A stretch of 64,000 nucleotides of DNA. It comes from Micromonospora sp045209745 (lineage in GTDB: Bacteria > Actinomycetota > Actinomycetes > Mycobacteriales > Micromonosporaceae). The position numbers were made by a program, and so were the translations under genes. Positions 8,636 through 17,876 of this stretch are shown in pieces. The notes below the pieces were generated by a model. The model saw nothing but the letters and a program-made list of their open reading frames with translations. It was not told the DNA's origin and did no database searches. Positions within the stretch are counted from its first letter, which is position 1. Every line of letters starts with the position of its first letter. The stretch lies in NCBI RefSeq assembly GCF_045209745.1, contig NZ_CP109273.1, forward strand, positions 806,001 through 870,000. The letters run 5' to 3'.

Positions 8636-9445
8636 CTACTTGTAGAGCAACCTGCCCATCCGGCAAGAGGCCACCAGCAGGCCGACCGCCACCATCGCCA
8701 GCAGGTAGAGCACGTCCAGCAGCCAGGCCCAGCCACCGCCGCCCAACGCGACCCCGCGGATCAGGTGCACCGACCGGTACAGCGGGGTGATCTCGATCAA
8801 CCAGTGCAGCAGAGTCGGATAGGCCTGCGCCGGCACGAACGTGCCGGAGAAGAGGAAGAGAGTGAACTGTGCGGAGCCCATCAGATCGAAATCCTGCCAG
8901 CTGCGCATGAAGGTGGAGATCGCCATGCCGAGCGCCCCGAACGCGAACCCGACCAGCACCGCGGCCGGGAGTGCGGTCAGCGCGCGGGTGATGCTGGTCA
9001 GCTCCAGCGCGACCATCACACCGAGGAACGCGGCCGAGTAGGCGCTCCCCCGCAGCATCGCCCAACCCAGCTCACCGAGGGCGATCTCGAACGGCCGTAC
9101 CGGGGTGGCGATCATCCCGTCGTACAGCTTCAGGTATTTCATCTTGCCGAAGAAGTTGAAGGTGGTCTCCGCGAGCGCCCCGGTCATCGCCGAGGAGGCG
9201 AGCATCGCCGGAGCCACGAACTCGACGTACGAGACCAGCCGCCCGTCGGGCAGCGGCAGGTCGCCGACCAGCGCCCCGACGCCCACGCCGATGGAAAGCA
9301 GGTAGAGCAGCGGCTCCACGAAGCCGGAGAGCAGCAGCAGCCAGTAGACCGACTTCAGCGCCGTGACGTTGCGCTCGACCACCGACGCCGACCGCCGGGA
9401 CGCGGCGGAGACGTCGACCAGCCGGGGCAGGATCAGCGTGACCAC
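8636..9445 (-). CDS. ABC-2 type permease (DrrB-like), second subunit
   Basis: The 269-residue protein has six hydrophobic segments and the ABC-2 pattern. It includes a conserved stretch with P-V-R-P-F-E-I-A-L-G-E, then T-L-F-L-F-S-G-T-F-V-P at about residue 195, and a terminal membrane helix. Such permeases pair with a DrrA-type ATPase to export hydrophobic drugs, lipids or polysaccharides. The GTG at 9445 follows a GGGAGG site, only 10 bases after the other permease gene. The two permeases look like distant paralogues and should form a heterodimer. The likely ATPase is at 12194-13126, on the far side of the XRE/DUF397 cassette. Confidence 0.85.
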   Translation of the reverse strand: MVTLILPRLVDVSAASRRSASVVERNVTALKSVYWLLLLSGFVEPLLYLLSIGVGVGALVGDLPLPDGRLVSYVEFVAPAMLASSAMTGALAETTFNFFGKMKYLKLYDGMIATPVRPFEIALGELGWAMLRGSAYSAAFLGVMVALELTSITRALTALPAAVLVGFAFGALGMAISTFMRSWQDFDLMGSAQFTLFLFSGTFVPAQAYPTLLHWLIEITPLYRSVHLIRGVALGGGGWAWLLDVLYLLAMVAVGLLVASCRMGRLLYK

Positions 9446-9455
9446 GACAGCCTCC

Positions 9456-10262
9456 CTAGACGACGAGATTGCGACGGAACGCGCGCAGCGCCAGCAGCCA
9501 GCCGGCGACAGCCCAGGCGGCCAGGTAGAGCAGGTGCCCGGCGATCGACCACTGTGGGGCGACGCCGAGCGTGGCCGCGCGGCACAGGTCGACGGCGTGC
9601 CACAGCGGGGTCACGTACGCCAGCCACCGCAGCGCGTCGGGCAGCGACTCGACCGGAAAGAACACCCCGGCGAAGAGGGTCATCGGGATGACGGCGAAGC
9701 GGAAGAGCATCGCGAGCCAACTGTCGCTGGACACCGACGCGCTGTACGCGAAGGTCGGCGCGGCGACGGCCAGCCCGAGCAACGCCACCACCGGCACGGT
9801 GGCCACCGCCCACGGCGACCGCAACGCCCCGAACAACCCGGTGACCAGCAGAAACGCCGCGATCGTGGTGAGCACCCGGAACAGCACGAAGGCCAAATGC
9901 CCAGCCAGGATGTCGCCCACCCGCAGCGGTGACGCGCTCTGCGCGAAGTAGGTCTTGACCCATTGGAAGTTGCTGAACACCGGCCAGGTCGAATCACCGA
10001 CGGTCACCTGGAGTGCGGTCGAGGCGATCAGCCCGGGGACCAGCCAGTCGAGGTAACGCACCCCGCCGACGCCCTGGTCGATGTAGGCGCCGACGCCCAG
10101 CCCGAAGCCGAGCACGGTCAGCACCGGCAGCAGGAACGAGGAGAACACCCCGGCCCGCCAGGTGCGACGGTAGCCCACCAGGTAGTGCTCGAACACCGCG
10201 TACGCCGGCACCCACGGGAGCCGTGGGTGAGCCCGCTCCCGCGTCGATCCCGTCACGCTCAT
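9456..10262 (-). CDS. ABC-2 type permease (DrrB-like), first subunit
   Basis: This protein of about 268 residues has six membrane segments and the same plan as its neighbour: a G-L-G-V-G-A-Y-I loop after helix 1, W-V-K-T-Y-F-A-Q-S-A-S-P-L-R (the coupling-helix region), and P-M-T-L-F-A-G-V-F-F-P near residue 195. I place the start at ATG 10262 behind GGGGTGG. A GTG three codons earlier (10271) is possible. It should form the membrane channel of an exporter with the permease at 8636. The exported substrate is unknown. Confidence 0.85.
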   Translation of the reverse strand: MSVTGSTRERAHPRLPWVPAYAVFEHYLVGYRRTWRAGVFSSFLLPVLTVLGFGLGVGAYIDQGVGGVRYLDWLVPGLIASTALQVTVGDSTWPVFSNFQWVKTYFAQSASPLRVGDILAGHLAFVLFRVLTTIAAFLLVTGLFGALRSPWAVATVPVVALLGLAVAAPTFAYSASVSSDSWLAMLFRFAVIPMTLFAGVFFPVESLPDALRWLAYVTPLWHAVDLCRAATLGVAPQWSIAGHLLYLAAWAVAGWLLALRAFRRNLVV

Positions 10263-10485
10263 CACGACCACCCCGCCCCACCGCGCCGGCCACCACGACC
10301 TGTCTACCCCCGGGGTACGACAGGCCGCCGGTCACCCTACGACGACCCCATCGACGTGTCGCCCGGGTTTCGCCACCTTGATCGACTCGGCCTACAGAAT
10401 GTCGCGGTATCAACACCACCGCGATACCCCGACTTCCCGGAAGCCGAGTGGATCTAGGAGCGGATCGGAACGGCGAGGCCGATAT

Positions 10486-10677
10486 CTACCGGCGGACGGC
10501 GTCGGACCCGACGAACGCGCGCCACACGTCAGGTGTGAAGGCCAGCACCGGACCGGTCGGGTCCTTCGAGTCGCGGACGGCCACCAGCCCGGGCAGGTTG
10601 GCGGCAACCTCGACACAGTTGCCGCCGCTGCCGTTGCTGCGGGTGCTCTTGCGCCAGCAGGCGCCGGTCAGCTCCAT
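10486..10677 (-). CDS. DUF397 small protein, partner of the XRE regulator
   Basis: The 63-residue protein has the DUF397 layout: W-R-K-S-T-R-S-N-G-S-G-G-N-C-V-E-V-A at residues 8-25, then A-V-R-D-S-K-D-P, then F-T-P-D-V-W-R-A-F near the end. Its ATG (10677) lies inside the last codons of the XRE gene, a ten-base overlap that implies coupled translation. XRE-DUF397 pairs, for example Scr1/Scr2 in Streptomyces, act together in controlling development and antibiotic production. Some authors view them as toxin-antitoxin-like. The role here is inferred from the family. Confidence 0.9.
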   Translation of the reverse strand: MELTGACWRKSTRSNGSGGNCVEVAANLPGLVAVRDSKDPTGPVLAFTPDVWRAFVGSDAVRR

Positions 10678-11471
10678 GTCTCCGCCACTTCCGCGATCAG
10701 GTCGAGGGACTGCTGCTGCGATAGTGCCTCACCCCGGATCGACTCCCACACCTCGACCATCTGCCGCACGTACTCGGACCGGTCGATCACCTGCCCGTGG
10801 CGCTGCCCGTCCAGGTAGACGACATCCTCACCGGTGGCTGCGGTGGCGATCACGAAGGGACCATCGAGCCCAGCGTACGCACCGGCGGACAGCGGCACGA
10901 CCTGGATTCGGACCCGGGGCAGAGCCGAGCCGAGCTTCACCAGGTGACGCAACTGCTCGCGCATCACCTCCGGCCCGCCGACGTGGCGGCGCAGCGCGTA
11001 CTCGTCGACGACCAGGCTGAGCAGCGGTGGCCGGTCCCGGGTGAGTAGGCCCTGCCGGTCGAGCCGGGCGGTCACCTGCTGTTCGACCTCGTCCGCCGCG
11101 AAGAGCCCGGCGCCGGCCAGGATGGCGCGGGCGTAAGCCTCGGTCTGCACCAGGCCCGGCACGTAGAGTGGCTCGAACGAGCGCAGCGCCGTGGTCTCCT
11201 GCTCGATGCCGGCCCAGTCGCGGAACCACGGCACCACGGCCTCCCGGCTGATCCGCCGCTGGATGCGTTCGAACCGGCCGTCAGCGCCGAACACGACGTC
11301 ACACCGGCGCGCGAAGTCGAGACTCGGCCGGCGCTCGGACGTCTCCACCTTGGCGACCAACGCCCCAGAATAGCTCAACGCCTCGGCCAGCGCCGTCTGC
11401 GACATCCCACTGGCGGCCCGAGCCAGCCGCAACTCCTCCGCGAAGTGCTCCAGCATGGACGAACTCTCCAC
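10668..11471 (-). CDS. XRE-family regulator with C-terminal DUF5753 domain (WhiJ/Scr1-like)
   Basis: The protein has about 267 residues. Residues 8-62 form a lambda-type helix-turn-helix (R-L-A-R-A-A-S-G-M-S-Q-T-A-L-A-E-A-L). The rest matches DUF5753, including Y-V-P-G-L-V-Q-T-E-A-Y-A-R and a late V-Y-L-D segment. I chose GTG 11471 as start because GGGGG lies eight bases upstream. An ATG four codons later is also usable, and upstream codons read as non-coding. It probably represses or activates its own cassette with the DUF397 protein and may govern the divergent genes at 11682 and 11888. Confidence 0.88.
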   Translation of the reverse strand: MESSSMLEHFAEELRLARAASGMSQTALAEALSYSGALVAKVETSERRPSLDFARRCDVVFGADGRFERIQRRISREAVVPWFRDWAGIEQETTALRSFEPLYVPGLVQTEAYARAILAGAGLFAADEVEQQVTARLDRQGLLTRDRPPLLSLVVDEYALRRHVGGPEVMREQLRHLVKLGSALPRVRIQVVPLSAGAYAGLDGPFVIATAATGEDVVYLDGQRHGQVIDRSEYVRQMVEVWESIRGEALSQQQSLDLIAEVAETWS

Positions 11472-11622
11472 GGACAACCCCCGTACATCCTCGTACCGTG
11501 CCGGGCCGATCGCCGTACGCGCTGGTCGTCGGCGTGCGGAACCTCCCACCGTAGTCGGATCCTCACCAGACTGTCACGCAGCGGGACCGCTCACGGGATC
11601 GGACGGCGGGCGGAACCAGGCC

Positions 11623-11659
11623 GGGAGCGTCCCGTGACCCCCCGATCCGGGGCGCTCCC
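11623..11659. promoter_or_regulatory. 12-base inverted repeat before the 11682 gene
   Basis: Arms at 11623-11634 and 11648-11659 match at 11 of 12 positions (GGGAGCG..CCCG against CGGGGCGCTCCC). They end 11 bases before the GGAGG ribosome site of the gene at 11682. This could be an operator for the divergent XRE regulator or an RNA hairpin affecting translation. Confidence 0.4.
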
Positions 11660-11681
11660 ACCCACCCGATGGAGGTTCCTC

Positions 11682-11888
11682 GTGCGACTCAGGTTCTGGC
11701 GCTGCCGCCGCCCAACCCCACCCGCCGCGCTCCCCCGGCGTACGCCCACCGAACGCCCAACCTGGGCGACCGCCCCCACCAAGGTCCTACCGACCGACGA
11801 GCCGGGCCGCCCGGGCCGGCTGACCCGCGCCCAGCAGTGGCGGGCGAACGGGGGCCGCTGGCCGGCTCAGGAGCAGGGTTGGCACTGA
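11682..11888 (+). CDS. hypothetical small Arg/Pro-rich protein of the XRE/DUF397 cassette
   Basis: This is a 68-codon frame starting at GTG 11682, with GGAGG six bases upstream. Its stop TGA shares one base with the ATG of the next gene (TGATG). The product is basic and rich in Arg, Pro and Trp, ends in W-R-A-N-G-G-R-W-P-A-Q-E-Q-G-W-H, and has no recognised domain. The strong ribosome site and stop-start coupling support a real gene. Low-complexity composition keeps confidence moderate. Confidence 0.55.
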   Translation: MRLRFWRCRRPTPPAALPRRTPTERPTWATAPTKVLPTDEPGRPGRLTRAQQWRANGGRWPAQEQGWH

Positions 11889-12115
11889 TGCCTCGCTACC
11901 ACCCACACGTGGCCGCGCGCCCGTCCTGGCGCTGCCGGGTCTGCGGCGCCGGGTGGCCCTGCTCCCCGGCCCGTCTGGCGCTGCTCGCCGAGTATCGCGA
12001 GAACCGCACCGGCCTGCTCATCTACCTCGCCGCGTTGCTTCACGAGGCGGCCGGGGACCTCGCCGGGCAGGAGCGGCTGACCGAGCGCTTCCTCACCTGG
12101 GCCAGAGCCCGCTGA
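11888..12115 (+). CDS. small Cys-rich protein (C-x2-C-G-x4-C), cassette member
   Basis: The 75-residue protein has Cys 16, 19 and 25 in R-P-S-W-R-C-R-V-C-G-A-G-W-P-C, followed by helical segments rich in Leu and Ala. Similar short actinobacterial proteins often lie beside XRE/DUF397 pairs. Some are labelled flavin reductase in databases, a label their size does not support. The Cys cluster could bind a metal. It is coupled to the preceding gene and ends just before palindrome 12121-12181. Confidence 0.7.
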   Translation: MPRYHPHVAARPSWRCRVCGAGWPCSPARLALLAEYRENRTGLLIYLAALLHEAAGDLAGQERLTERFLTWARAR

Positions 12116-12120
12116 GTCAT

Positions 12121-12181
12121 GATCGTGGGAAGCTCAGCGGTGCGACACGCCGGGAAAGTTGTGGCTGAACTGCCAACGATC
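12121..12181. repeat. imperfect palindrome at a convergent junction
   Basis: Arms 12121-12138 and 12164-12181 match at 15 of 18 positions and both end in GATC at the outside. It lies between the cassette gene ending at 12115 and the ABC ATPase ending at 12194, which run toward each other. It can serve as a two-way terminator and is the weakest member of the palindrome group described in the findings. Confidence 0.5.
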
Positions 12182-12193
12182 GCCCGTGGCCCG

Positions 12194-13126
<933 letters not shown>

Positions 13127-13179
13127 CGCCCGACCCTAGCCGCCCGGTCCGACACGTCCCACCGACTATTGGTCGAGGT

Positions 13180-13716
13180 TCAGAGGTCGCCGGGGGCGGT
13201 GGCGGCGCGGGCAACGGTGACCAGCCGGTCGGTTTCGGTGAGCAGGGCCTCGTCGTCCGCCGGGGCGCCGGGGTCGAGTCGGACCGTCCAGGTGAGGCCG
13301 TCGGCCCCGGTCACACGCCGGGCCGCGACCCGCGCGGCGCCGCCGGGCACCGGGTGGTGCTCGGTGTACGCGACGGAGCGGGTCACCCGTGCCCGCACCT
13401 GGTGCGGCAGCTCACCCGGGTCGAGGAGGAGGTACGTCTCGGCCGGGCCGTCGGCGACCAGCGTGTAGCCGTCGCGTTCGACGACGGTCTCGGCGGGCGT
13501 GACGGTCAACTCCCGGCCGGACCAGACCGCCTTGAGGATGGTGTGCCAGCCGAGCCGGTGCCCTCGACCGGGCAACCACAGCCCGAGGTTGGTGGCGACC
13601 ACCACCCCGTCGCCCTCGCCGTTACCGGCGGCTGCCCACGACAGCACCCGTTCGTCGGCGGTCAGCGGCGGCCGGTCGGCCGGTGGCAGCTTCGGCTTGC
13701 GGCTGAACAGTCCCAT
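13180..13716 (-). CDS. conserved actinobacterial hypothetical protein downstream of dnaG
   Basis: This is a 178-residue soluble protein of unknown function. It begins M-G-L-F-S-R-K-P-K-L-P and contains many short beta-strand-like segments, for example V-V-V-A-T-N-L-G-L-W-L-P, where a pleckstrin-like fold is possible. No catalytic motif or membrane segment is visible. The ATG (13716) directly abuts the dnaG stop (13717-13719), so it is probably translated from the dnaG transcript. Confidence 0.75.
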   Translation of the reverse strand: MGLFSRKPKLPPADRPPLTADERVLSWAAAGNGEGDGVVVATNLGLWLPGRGHRLGWHTILKAVWSGRELTVTPAETVVERDGYTLVADGPAETYLLLDPGELPHQVRARVTRSVAYTEHHPVPGGAARVAARRVTGADGLTWTVRLDPGAPADDEALLTETDRLVTVARAATAPGDL

Positions 13717-15597
13717 CTAGAGGCCTCCCGCGGCCTGCTCGCGCAGCGCTCGGGCGTGCTGCTCCAGGGACAGCAGCTCACCGAAGGCGGCGAAGTACTC
13801 ATCCTTGTTGTTGACCGGGTTGATCCGTTGGATGCGTGACTTGAGGTCCCGGACCCGGACGGTCACCGACCCGAACTGCACCCGCGCCATCGTGATCGAC
13901 ACGTAGCGCGGGTCCGGTTCTCCGTCGATCCGCAGCGGCTCCACCGCCAGTTCGCCGACCAGCGCCGCCGACGCCAGGTCGTCGCAGGCGTCGCGGACCG
14001 ACTCGATCCAGACCGCGCCGCCGGTCGCCGATGCGGCCCCACCGGCCGTCGCGATGGCCGTACGCACCCCGACGTGCACCGGGTGGCGGTATTCCGTGGC
14101 CTCGACGGCGTCGAACATGGGCCCGGCCAGCACCGGCTGCTGGAGGGCGAGCTTCAGCGCCTCCCGCTCGACCATCGACAGCGGGCTGTCCAGTGCCGGT
14201 TCGGGGCGGGCCGACGCGGGTCGGGCGGTGGGTGCGGCATCGCGGGTGCCCGACGGTGGGGTGTTGGCGGCGGCGAGCACCGCCCGCTGCACCGGCTCGA
14301 TCTCCATGCCGAGGTCCATGGCGAGCTTGCGGACGTACTCTGGGCGCTTTTCCCGGTCCTTGAGTCGCGCGACCAGCGGGGCGGCGTGGCGCATCGCCTC
14401 GACCCGGCCGTCGACGGTGTCCAGGTCGAAGCGGCTGATCACGTGTCGCAGCGCGAAGTCGACAAGCGGCTCGCGGCGGGCGACCAGGTCACGCACCGCC
14501 AGGTCGCCCTTTGCCAGCCGCAGATCGCACGGGTCCATGTTGTCCGGGCTGACCGCGATGAACGTCCGCCCGACGAACCGCTGATCATCTTCGAAGGCGC
14601 GCAGTGCGGCCTTCTGACCGGCAGCGTCACCGTCGAAGGTGAAGATGATCTCGCCGGCCACCTCGTCACTGTCGAACAGGAGCCGACGCAGAACGGATAT
14701 GTGATCCGCGGCGAAGGCAGTGCCGCAGGTCGCCACCGCCGTGGTCACCCCGGCGAGATGGCAGGCCATCACGTCGGTGTAACCCTCGACGATCACCGCC
14801 CGGCCCTGCTTGGCGATCTCCCGCTTGGCCTGGTCGATGCCGTAGAGCACGTGCGACTTCTTGTAGATCGGCGTCTCGGGGGTGTTCAGGTATTTCGGGC
14901 CGTCGTCGTCGTCGAAGAGCTTGCGGGCGCCGAAGCCAATCACGTCGCCGGCGAGGTCACGGATCGGCCAGAGCAGCCGGCGGCGGAACCGGTCGATCAG
15001 GGAGCCGGAGCGGGACTCTCGGGACAACCCGGCGGTGACCAGCTCCTGGTGGGTGAAACCCTGTTGGCGCAGGTGCTTGGTGAGTAGGTCCCAGCCGTCC
15101 GGCGCGAAGCCGCAGCCGTAGCGCTCCGCGGCGGCCCGGTCGAAGCCCCGTTGGGCCAGGAACTCCCGTGCCGCCCGGGCCCCCGCGGTGCTGAGCTGCG
15201 CCCGGTAGAACTCGACCGCGGCGGCGTGCGCGGCGACCAGGCGCTGCCGCTGGCCCTGCTGCGGGCGGGGGCGCGGGGCGCTCTTGTCGTCCTCGATGTA
15301 ACGCAGCTGGATGCCGGCGCGGCCGGCCAGCCGCTCGACGGACTCCACGAAGCTGAGGTGGTCGGCGTCCATCAGGAACTTGATCGCGTCGCCGCCGGCC
15401 CCGCAGCCGAAGCAATACCAGACGTTGCGGGCCGGAGAGACGTTGAACGACGGACTCTTCTCGTCGTGGAACGGGCACAGGCCCTTGAGGTTGCCGCCGC
15501 CGGCGGACTTCAGGGTCACCGTCTCGGAGATCACATCCCCGATCGAGGTGCGTTCCCGGACCAGTGCGATGTCCTCGTCCCGGATCCGCCCAGCCAT
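13717..15597 (-). CDS. dnaG: DNA primase
   Basis: The 626-residue primase makes RNA primers for lagging-strand synthesis. The CHC2 zinc domain is at the N-terminus (C41, H44, C62, C65: C-P-F-H ... Y-C-F-G-C-G). The TOPRIM catalytic core shows V-I-V-E-G-Y-T-D-V-M and F-D-G-D-A-A-G. The divergent C-terminus should bind the DnaB helicase. I chose ATG 15597 (M-A-G-R-I-R-D-E-D-I) because it matches the family N-terminus. Upstream in-frame sequence is low-complexity. The dnaG-dgt neighbourhood is typical of actinobacteria. Confidence 0.97.
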   Translation of the reverse strand: MAGRIRDEDIALVRERTSIGDVISETVTLKSAGGGNLKGLCPFHDEKSPSFNVSPARNVWYCFGCGAGGDAIKFLMDADHLSFVESVERLAGRAGIQLRYIEDDKSAPRPRPQQGQRQRLVAAHAAAVEFYRAQLSTAGARAAREFLAQRGFDRAAAERYGCGFAPDGWDLLTKHLRQQGFTHQELVTAGLSRESRSGSLIDRFRRRLLWPIRDLAGDVIGFGARKLFDDDDGPKYLNTPETPIYKKSHVLYGIDQAKREIAKQGRAVIVEGYTDVMACHLAGVTTAVATCGTAFAADHISVLRRLLFDSDEVAGEIIFTFDGDAAGQKAALRAFEDDQRFVGRTFIAVSPDNMDPCDLRLAKGDLAVRDLVARREPLVDFALRHVISRFDLDTVDGRVEAMRHAAPLVARLKDREKRPEYVRKLAMDLGMEIEPVQRAVLAAANTPPSGTRDAAPTARPASARPEPALDSPLSMVEREALKLALQQPVLAGPMFDAVEATEYRHPVHVGVRTAIATAGGAASATGGAVWIESVRDACDDLASAALVGELAVEPLRIDGEPDPRYVSITMARVQFGSVTVRVRDLKSRIQRINPVNNKDEYFAAFGELLSLEQHARALREQAAGGL

Positions 15598-15764
15598 GCG
15601 CCACCCCCTCGCCCTACATCCTGCCCTGCCGGACCGACGGCATGGCGCCCGGGGACGCTGGTGTGGCGACGGCCGCAGCCGGCTGGCCGATGACGGCGCG
15701 ACCCGACTGCCGCTGGACGCCAGAGCCAGGGAGTCGAGAGACACGTCCGAGGGATGAGCAGCGC

Positions 15765-16595
15765 TCAGGCGGCGGTCGGCTCCTCGGCAGCCACCTGCCG
15801 GTTCCAGTCGGCCTTGGTCGAGCGCCAGCCCTCGTCGTCCATGCCCCGCCGCCAGTAGCCGGAGATGGAGAGACGATCGACGGGTATGCCCCGCTCGGTG
15901 CGCAGCAGCCGGCGCAGTTCCCGGACGAAGGCGGCCTCACCGTGGACGAAGGCGTGCACCTGGCCGGCCGGGAACTCCAGCTCGCGCACCGCCGCGACCA
16001 GCGTCTCACCCACCGGGCGTTCGCCACGATGCAGCCAGGTGAGCTGGACCGCGCCAGGGCTGAGCAGCTTCTGCTCCTCCGCCGGGTCGGCGATCTCCAC
16101 GAAGACGTGGGCCGGGGCGCCCACTGGCAGCCGCTCCAGGGCCGCGGCGATCGCCGGCAGGGCACTCTCGTCGCCGACGAGCAGGTGCCAGTCCGCGTCC
16201 GGGCTCGGGGCGTACGCGCCGCCGGGGCCGACGAAGTGCACCGGATCGCCCGGGCGCAACGCGGCGGCCCACGGGCCGGCCAGCCCCTCGTCGCCGTGGT
16301 GTACCACGTCCACGGTCAGCTCCTCGGCCAGCGGGTCCCAGCGTCGCACCGTGTACGCGCGCAACCGGGGCCACTGCTCCCGGGGCAGGTCCCGGCGGAT
16401 CGCGGCGAGGTCCAACGGCTGCGGGTACGCGACGCCGGGCTGCGGGAACACCACCTTGATGTAGTGGTCGGTGAACTCGCCCACCGGCAGGTCGGCCAGC
16501 TCGTCTCCGCCGAGGACGAGCCGGATCAGGTGCGGGGTGGGCCGCTCGGTGCGCAGCACCCGGACCGAGGTGACGTTCCTGGGACGTTCCGTCAT
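15765..16595 (-). CDS. siderophore-interacting protein (FAD-linked ferric-siderophore reductase)
   Basis: This 276-residue SIP-family protein reduces ferric siderophores to release iron in the cytoplasm. The FAD-binding domain has R-A-Y-T-V-R-R-W (about 95-102) and G-P-G-G-A-Y. The C-terminal nucleotide domain has G-D-E-S-A-L-P-A-I and ends in a SIP tail, G-Y-W-R-R-G-x-x-D-x-E-G-W. Five bases before ATG 16595 lies an iron-box-like palindrome, so expression should rise under iron limitation. The gene sits between dnaG and dgt, interrupting that core pair, which suggests insertion into the neighbourhood. Confidence 0.92.
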   Translation of the reverse strand: MTERPRNVTSVRVLRTERPTPHLIRLVLGGDELADLPVGEFTDHYIKVVFPQPGVAYPQPLDLAAIRRDLPREQWPRLRAYTVRRWDPLAEELTVDVVHHGDEGLAGPWAAALRPGDPVHFVGPGGAYAPSPDADWHLLVGDESALPAIAAALERLPVGAPAHVFVEIADPAEEQKLLSPGAVQLTWLHRGERPVGETLVAAVRELEFPAGQVHAFVHGEAAFVRELRRLLRTERGIPVDRLSISGYWRRGMDDEGWRSTKADWNRQVAAEEPTAA

Positions 16596-16600
16596 GCCAC

Positions 16601-16614
16601 TTAGGCTAGCCTAA
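16601..16614. promoter_or_regulatory. iron box (DtxR/IdeR-type half palindrome) for the SIP gene
   Basis: TTAGGCTAGCCTAA is a perfect 14-base palindrome matching the core of the actinobacterial IdeR/DmdR box, TTAGGTTAGGCTAACCTAA. It ends five bases before the SIP start and covers the last bases of dgt (stop 16611-16613). Iron-loaded IdeR would block transcription or ribosome access here. Confidence 0.75.
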
Positions 16615-17876
16615 TCTGCCCCGTGGTCAGTATCCGGTGCACTCCTGCCGACCAGGCGGGTGTGCCACGTCACGGCCGCCGGGTCGGTGAGTGAGGCGAC
16701 CTGGTCTATCACCACCCGCAGTCGGGCGGTGTCGTCCGGGGCGGCCCGCCACAGCGGGGCGAAGATCGGGTCGAGCCCCTCCGGCGCGCGCCGGACCAGC
16801 GCGGCGACCAACTCGGCCAGCATCGTCCGCTGCCGCTCGTAGCGGCCCCGGAAGCCGGCTCGACGCATCACGTACCGCAGCGCGATGCCCTTGAGCAGCG
16901 CGCACTGCGCCCGGACCCGCCGGGGCACCACCAGGTCGGCGGCGTAACGGCGGTGCGGGCCGGGACCGAAGCGCTGCTCCGTGGCAGCCACCGCAGCGGA
17001 CACGAATCGCCCGGTCACCCCGCTGGTGGTGGCCTTCAGCGCAACCTGCGCGCGATGGCTGCCGTCGTACCCGGCCAGTGGGGCGAGCAGCGGATCGGCC
17101 AGCAGCTCGACCAGCAGCTCGGCCAGGTCGGCCGCGGACTCCCCGGAGTAGGCGCCGGCCACGTCGGCGCAGAGTGCGGCCCGCTCGTCGGCGTCGGTGC
17201 GCAGGGGGTGCAGCGTGACGTACCCGCCGTGAATGCCGTCCTCCACGTCGTGCACCGAGTACGCGACGTCGTCGGCCCAGTCCATCACCTGCGCCTCAAG
17301 GCAGCGCCGGTCACCGGGCGCACCGGCCCGGAGCCAGTCGAAGACGGCGACGTCGTCGGCGTACACCCCGAACTTGCGCTCCCCGGGCCGGCGCGGCCAG
17401 GGGTACTTGCCGATCGCGTCGAGCGACGCCCGGGTCAGGTTCAGCCCGGCGGACGAGCCGTCCGGGGCGAGCACCTTCGCCTCCAGGCGGGTCAGCACCC
17501 GCAAGGTCTGCGCGTTGCCCTCGAAGCCGCCGCACGGTGTGGCGAGCAGGTCCAGGGCCGCCTCGCCGTTGTGCCCGAACGGCGGGTGCCCGAGGTCGTG
17601 GGCGAGCCCGGCGACGTCCACCACGTCCGGGTCGCAGCCCAACCGGGCGCCCATCTCCCGGGCGATCTGCGCCACCTCCAGCGAGTGGGTCAGCCGCGTA
17701 CGCAGGAAGTCGTCCGTGCCGGCGGTGTGCACCTGGGTCTTGGTGGCCAGTCGGCGGAACGCCGCGGAGTGCAGCACCCGCGCACGGTCACGCTCGTACG
17801 GTGACCGGCGGTGCCCGGTGTCCTTGGGCGGCTCCTCGACCAGCCGGGCGTCCGCCGACTCACTCCTCGCGGGCAT
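16611..17876 (-). CDS. dgt: deoxyguanosinetriphosphate triphosphohydrolase-like HD protein
   Basis: This 421-residue HD-superfamily enzyme hydrolyses dNTPs to nucleoside and triphosphate. The metal-binding residues sit in R-L-T-H-S-L-E-V, in A-H-D-L-G-H-P-P-F-G-H-N-G-E (the HD pair) and in a later D-W-A-D-D-V-A-Y-S-V-H-D-V-E-D-G segment, in the order typical of bacterial dNTPases. ATG 17876 lies inside the end of the VOC gene (17-base overlap), so translation is coupled. Its 3' end overlaps the SIP iron box. Confidence 0.93.
   Translation of the reverse strand: MPARSESADARLVEEPPKDTGHRRSPYERDRARVLHSAAFRRLATKTQVHTAGTDDFLRTRLTHSLEVAQIAREMGARLGCDPDVVDVAGLAHDLGHPPFGHNGEAALDLLATPCGGFEGNAQTLRVLTRLEAKVLAPDGSSAGLNLTRASLDAIGKYPWPRRPGERKFGVYADDVAVFDWLRAGAPGDRRCLEAQVMDWADDVAYSVHDVEDGIHGGYVTLHPLRTDADERAALCADVAGAYSGESAADLAELLVELLADPLLAPLAGYDGSHRAQVALKATTSGVTGRFVSAAVAATEQRFGPGPHRRYAADLVVPRRVRAQCALLKGIALRYVMRRAGFRGRYERQRTMLAELVAALVRRAPEGLDPIFAPLWRAAPDDTARLRVVIDQVASLTDPAAVTWHTRLVGRSAPDTDHGAD

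Noticed and set aside
8636..10262. Two permeases as a duplication of one gene
   Set aside because: They share the ABC-2 plan, but sequence identity looks low. They are better seen as heterodimer subunits.
10399..10425. Short inverted pattern CGCGGT/ACCGCG near the DUF397 gene
   Set aside because: Arms of about 6 bases in GC-rich DNA are expected by chance.
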